Source of the DNA: Pseudoxanthomonas jiangsuensis
GTDB lineage: Bacteria; Pseudomonadota; Gammaproteobacteria; Xanthomonadales; Xanthomonadaceae
Direction of reading: 5' to 3'
Length of the DNA stretch: 62,476 bases
Assembly: GCF_010093185.1 (NCBI RefSeq)
Contig: NZ_PDWL01000023.1
Coordinates: 1 to 62,476 of the forward strand
This document shows, piece after piece, positions 59,101-62,476 of the stretch. Both the position numbers and the translations under genes were made by a program. Position 1 is the first letter of the stretch, and each line of letters begins with the position of its first letter. The notes beneath the pieces were generated by a model, which was not told the DNA's origin, did not search any database, and was given only the letters and a program-made list of their open reading frames with translations.

Positions 59101-61389
59101 TCAGACCGTGGCCGGCAGCAGCCGCTCCGGCTCGGACTGGCTCTCCACCACCAGTTCGCCGTCGACCACGTCGATGTTGACCCGGCCGCCGCCGACCAGT
59201 TTGCCGAACAGCAGTTCGTCGGCCAGCGGGCGCTTGATCTTCTCCTGGATCACCCGCGCCATCGGCCGCGCACCCATCAGCGGGTCGAAGCCGTGCTGGG
59301 CCAGCCAGTCGCGCGCGGTCGGCGAGGCCGACAGCGCCACGTGCTTCTCGTTGAGCTGCATCTCCAGCTCGATCAGGAACTTGTCCACCACCCGCAGGAT
59401 GTGGTCGAAGCCCAGGGCCTGGAACTGCACCACCGCATCCAGGCGGTTGCGGAACTCCGGGCTGAAGCTCTTGCGGATGACCTCCATCGCGTCGGTGGAA
59501 TGGTCCTGGCGGGTGAAGCCGATCGAGCGCCGCGAGGCCTGGGCCGCGCCGGCATTGGTGGTCATCACGATCACCACGTTCTTGAAGTTGGCCTCGCGTC
59601 CGTTGGTATCGGTCAGCACGCCGCGGTCCATGACCTGCAACAGGATGTTGAAGATGTCCGGATGGGCCTTCTCGACCTCGTCCAGCAGAAGCACGCAGTG
59701 CGGGGTCTTGACGATCTTCTCGGTCAGCAGGCCGCCCTGGTCGAAGCCGACGTAGCCCGGGGGCGCGCCGATGAGGCGCGAGACCGAGTGCGGCTCCATG
59801 TACTCGGACATGTCGAAGCGCACCAGCTCGATCCCCAGCTGCAACGCCAGCTGCTTGGTCACCTCGGTCTTGCCCACGCCGGTGGGGCCGGCGAACAGGA
59901 AGTTGCCGATCGGCTTGTCCGGGTTGCCCAGGCCGCTGCGCGCCAGCTTGATCGCCGAAGCCAGGGTCTCGATCGCCGGGTCCTGGCCGAAGATCACCAT
60001 CTTCAGGTTGCGCTCCAGGTGCTGGAGCACGTCCTTGTCGGTGGCGCTGACCTGCTTGGCCGGGATCCGCGCCATCTTGGCGACGATGGTCTCGATCTCC
60101 TCGACGTCGATCAGCTCCTTGCGGGTCTCCTGCGGCAGCAGGCGCTGGCGCGCACCGGCCTCGTCGATCACGTCGATCGCCTTGTCCGGCAGCAGCCGGT
60201 CGGCGATGTGCTTGACCGACAGGTCGACCGCGGCCTGGATCGCGTCGTCGGCGTAGGTCACGCCATGGTGGGCCTCGTACTTGGGCTTGAGGCCCTGCAG
60301 GATCTCGTAGGCCTCGCCCACGGTCGGCTCGACGATGTCGATCTTCTGGAAGCGCCGGGCCAGGGCCCGGTCCTTCTCGAAGATGCCGCGGTATTCCTGG
60401 AAGGTGGTGCTGCCGATGCAGCGCAGGTCGCCCGAGGCCAGCGCCGGCTTGATCAGGTTGGAGGCGTCCATCGTCCCGCCGCTGGCCGAGCCGGCGCCGA
60501 TGATGGTGTGGATCTCGTCGATGAACAGGATCGCGCCCGGGATCTTCTTGATCGCGGTCAGCACGCCCTTGAGCCGCTTCTCGAAGTCGCCGCGGTACTT
60601 GGTCCCGGCCACCAGGGCGCCCAGGTCCAGCGAGTAGATCACCGCGTCGGACAGCACCTCGGGCACATCGCCCTCGACGATCCGCTTGGCCAGGCCCTCG
60701 GCGATCGCGGTCTTGCCCACGCCGGCCTCGCCCACGTACAGCGGGTTGTTCTTGCGCCGGCGGCACAGGATCTGGATGGTGCGCTCGATCTCGTCGGCGC
60801 GGCCGACCAGCGGGTCGATGCGGCCGCTGCGGGCGCTGTCATTGAGGTTGGTGGCGTACTCGGCCAGGGCGTCGGTCTTGCCCTCGGCCTCGCCGCCCTC
60901 GGCCTTGCCCTCGCCTTCGCCGGACGCGGACGGGCCGCCCTCGGACGACTCGTCGCCGAGCTTGGCGATGCCGTGGGACAGGTAATTGACCACGTCCAGA
61001 CGGGTGACGTCCTGCTGGGTCAGGAAATAGACCGCGTGCGAATCCTTCTCGCCGAAGATCGCCACCAGCACGTTGGCGCCGGTGACCTCTTTCTTGCCCG
61101 AGGACTGGACGTGGTAGACCGCCCTCTGCAGCACGCGCTGGAAGCCCAAGGTCGGCTGGGTGTCGCGGCCATCGTCCTCGGCCAGGCGCGAGACCGAGGC
61201 CTCGATCGCCTGCTCGAGTTCGCCGCGCAGGCGCGAGGCGTCGGCACCGCAGGCCTTGAGCACGGCCTGGGCGGAGGGGTTGTCGAGCAGAGCCAGCAAC
61301 AGGTGCTCGACCGTCATGAATTCGTGCCGTGCTTCGCGCGCGCGCTTGTAGCACTGGCCGATGGTCTGTTCGAGGTCTTTGCTGAACAT
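59101..61389 (-). CDS. clpA: ATP-dependent Clp protease ATP-binding subunit ClpA
   Basis: A 762-residue Hsp100 unfoldase with an N-terminal Clp_N domain (MFSKDLEQTIGQCYKRAREARHEFMTVEHLLLALL), two AAA+ modules (Walker A GEAGVGKTAIAEGLA and GPTGVGKTEVTKQLA) and the ClpP-contact region RSIGFTRQD. An acidic Ser/Gly linker (GGPSASGEGEGKAEGGEAEGK) follows the N-domain. ATG 61389 fits family starts. It is downstream of clpS on the same strand. Confidence 0.95.
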   Translation of the reverse strand: MFSKDLEQTIGQCYKRAREARHEFMTVEHLLLALLDNPSAQAVLKACGADASRLRGELEQAIEASVSRLAEDDGRDTQPTLGFQRVLQRAVYHVQSSGKKEVTGANVLVAIFGEKDSHAVYFLTQQDVTRLDVVNYLSHGIAKLGDESSEGGPSASGEGEGKAEGGEAEGKTDALAEYATNLNDSARSGRIDPLVGRADEIERTIQILCRRRKNNPLYVGEAGVGKTAIAEGLAKRIVEGDVPEVLSDAVIYSLDLGALVAGTKYRGDFEKRLKGVLTAIKKIPGAILFIDEIHTIIGAGSASGGTMDASNLIKPALASGDLRCIGSTTFQEYRGIFEKDRALARRFQKIDIVEPTVGEAYEILQGLKPKYEAHHGVTYADDAIQAAVDLSVKHIADRLLPDKAIDVIDEAGARQRLLPQETRKELIDVEEIETIVAKMARIPAKQVSATDKDVLQHLERNLKMVIFGQDPAIETLASAIKLARSGLGNPDKPIGNFLFAGPTGVGKTEVTKQLALQLGIELVRFDMSEYMEPHSVSRLIGAPPGYVGFDQGGLLTEKIVKTPHCVLLLDEVEKAHPDIFNILLQVMDRGVLTDTNGREANFKNVVIVMTTNAGAAQASRRSIGFTRQDHSTDAMEVIRKSFSPEFRNRLDAVVQFQALGFDHILRVVDKFLIELEMQLNEKHVALSASPTARDWLAQHGFDPLMGARPMARVIQEKIKRPLADELLFGKLVGGGRVNIDVVDGELVVESQSEPERLLPATV

Positions 61390-61550
61390 GGCGGGCTCCG
61401 GCGGTTTGCCAACAATATGCGGCCTGCCGCCGGGAATTCCACAGCCCCGGTGGGCCACTGCGTTCAGCCGGCAGCATGCCCGTCCGGCCGGGCCCATGTC
61501 ACCCCGTCCGCGGATTCCCCGCGCCCCACCCCGCTCCCATGGGTGGCCGG

Positions 61551-61871
61551 TCAGGCCTTTTCCATGGTGCACAGCAGGGGGTGCTGGTTCATCCGCGAGA
61601 ACTCGTTGACCTGGGCCACCTTGGATTCGGCCACTTCCCGGGTGAAGACGCCGCAGACGCCGCGGCCGCGGGTATGCACGTGCAGCATCACCTGGGTGGC
61701 CCGCTCCAGGTCCAGGGCGAAGAACTGCTGCAGGACCGCGACCACGAAATCCATCGGGGTGTAGTCATCGTTGAGCAGGACCACCTGGTACATCGGCGGG
61801 GGGGCGACCTCGGGCTTGCCGGGATCGACCAGCGTGCCGTGTTCGTGTTCGTGGCGTGGGGTGCGGGGCAT
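61551..61871 (-). CDS. clpS: ATP-dependent Clp protease adaptor ClpS
   Basis: A 106-residue N-degron adaptor for ClpA. The core reads [24 protein letters not shown], then [25 protein letters not shown] and the C-terminal LLCTMEKA. It binds N-terminal Leu/Phe made by Aat. Start ATG 61871. A 161-bp gap separates it from clpA. Confidence 0.95.
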   Translation of the reverse strand: MPRTPRHEHEHGTLVDPGKPEVAPPPMYQVVLLNDDYTPMDFVVAVLQQFFALDLERATQVMLHVHTRGRGVCGVFTREVAESKVAQVNEFSRMNQHPLLCTMEKA

Positions 61872-61968
61872 GCTGGCAATTATACGGGCCGGCCCGGATG
61901 GACGGCCCCGCGCCGGCTGCCGGACAATGGCAGTCCACCCGTTCCCAACTCCCCGAAAAGGAATGTCC

Positions 61969-62445
61969 ATGCGTGCCACCCGCTTCGTCCTGCTGCTGTC
62001 CGTGCTCCTGGGCTGCGCCTTCGCCGCGCCGGCCTGGGCCGACGCTTCCGTCCAGACGCGCCTGGATTCGCGCGGGGTGAAGTACGAGGTCGACGAGGAC
62101 GGCGACTACAAGGTGACCTACAACTACAAGGACGAGGGCCGGACCCAACTGGTGTTCGTCTCCGGCCGTACCGAGCGGGTCGGCGGCTTCATCGTCCGCG
62201 AGGTGTTCGCCCCGGCCGGCCGGCTGGAACAGGACGGCATCGGCGGCGACAAGGCGCTGGAGCTGCTGCGCGAGAGCCGCCAGAACAAGCTCGGCAGCTG
62301 GGAAGTGGCCGGCGACGTGCTGTACTACGTGATCAAGCTGCCCGACAGCGTCGACGCCACCACCCTGGAGTCGGCGATGGACATCGCCGCCGAGACAGCC
62401 GACGACATGGAGATCGAGCTGTCCGGCCCGCTGGACGCGCTCTGA
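61969..62445 (+). CDS. Periplasmic protein, possibly YbjN-related, function unknown
   Basis: A 158-residue exported protein. Start 61969 has AAGGA at the correct distance; an ATG two codons earlier is possible. Signal peptide [24 protein letters not shown] precedes a mixed alpha/beta domain ([78 protein letters not shown]) whose pattern resembles YbjN/type III chaperone-like folds. Assignment is weak. After it only 31 bases remain, with a possible ATG of the next gene at 62460. Confidence 0.6.
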   Translation: MRATRFVLLLSVLLGCAFAAPAWADASVQTRLDSRGVKYEVDEDGDYKVTYNYKDEGRTQLVFVSGRTERVGGFIVREVFAPAGRLEQDGIGGDKALELLRESRQNKLGSWEVAGDVLYYVIKLPDSVDATTLESAMDIAAETADDMEIELSGPLDAL

Positions 62446-62476
62446 ACCCGTCCGCGCGCATGAACCTGCCCTCCTC

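Overview
The window looks like a chromosome segment from a gammaproteobacterium of the Xanthomonadaceae (Lysobacteraceae; Lysobacter, Luteimonas, Pseudoxanthomonas or Thermomonas type). The right end (about 50.5-62.5 kb) is very GC-rich and carries the housekeeping block rarA-lolA-ftsK / trxB-acyltransferase-aat-infA / clpA-clpS, an order I associate with this family. No 16S rRNA or tRNA gene is visible, so genus cannot be fixed.

Positions 1 to about 50.4 kb are an accessory metal-resistance island. From left to right it holds: (1) the end of an IS3-family element that has cut the C-terminus off a CusB-like adaptor, followed by cusC and a small membrane protein behind a near-perfect FNR/ANR-type promoter (1-3.0 kb). 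(2) A copper block (3.1-15.0 kb): a helical periplasmic protein; a five-gene operon encoding a Met-rich periplasmic protein, a Met/His-rich membrane-anchored flavin/2Fe-2S reductase, a cytochrome b-like membrane protein, a heptaheme c-type cytochrome and a DUF1622 protein; divergent copZ and copA-ATPase with cueR; and the copAB pair (multicopper oxidase and outer-membrane protein). (3) A UbiB/ABC1-type kinase and a seven-gene minus-strand operon (25.5 to 16.8 kb) that joins a CopB-type ATPase to a PRPP-synthetase homologue, a beta-CASP metallohydrolase, an AMP/thymidine phosphorylase and a DUF3141 protein. (4) copRS (26.4-28.4 kb). (5) A CadR-like regulator with a small CDF transporter. (6) A long co-oriented block (43.1 to 30.2 kb) of czcI-like, czcCBA, czcD, eptA, dgkA, a membrane protein, two glycosyltransferases and a LABN-domain protein, which combines Zn/Cd/Co efflux with lipid A/envelope modification. 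(7) A CzcP-like SPC-type P-ATPase. (8) A segment bounded by two inverted dif-like (XerC/XerD) sites with small accessory genes and a second cueR-copA operon whose ATPase gene is broken before its phosphorylation site.

Two observations link the copper genes. First, six promoters share one architecture: an ATTAC-type arm, 6 bp, GTAAT, 6 bp, a GTCATC-like half-site, then exactly 21 bp to a -10 hexamer. They precede the helical protein gene, the electron-transfer operon, copAB, the CopB-ATPase/nucleotide operon, a small membrane protein and copRS itself, so CopR is the likely common activator. Second, inside that regulon sits what looks like a complete transmembrane electron conduit (NAD(P)H to FAD to 2Fe-2S to two hemes b to seven hemes c) fused to copper-binding Met/His-rich sequence. 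I think this is the best candidate for an undescribed system in the window; its terminal acceptor cannot be read from sequence.
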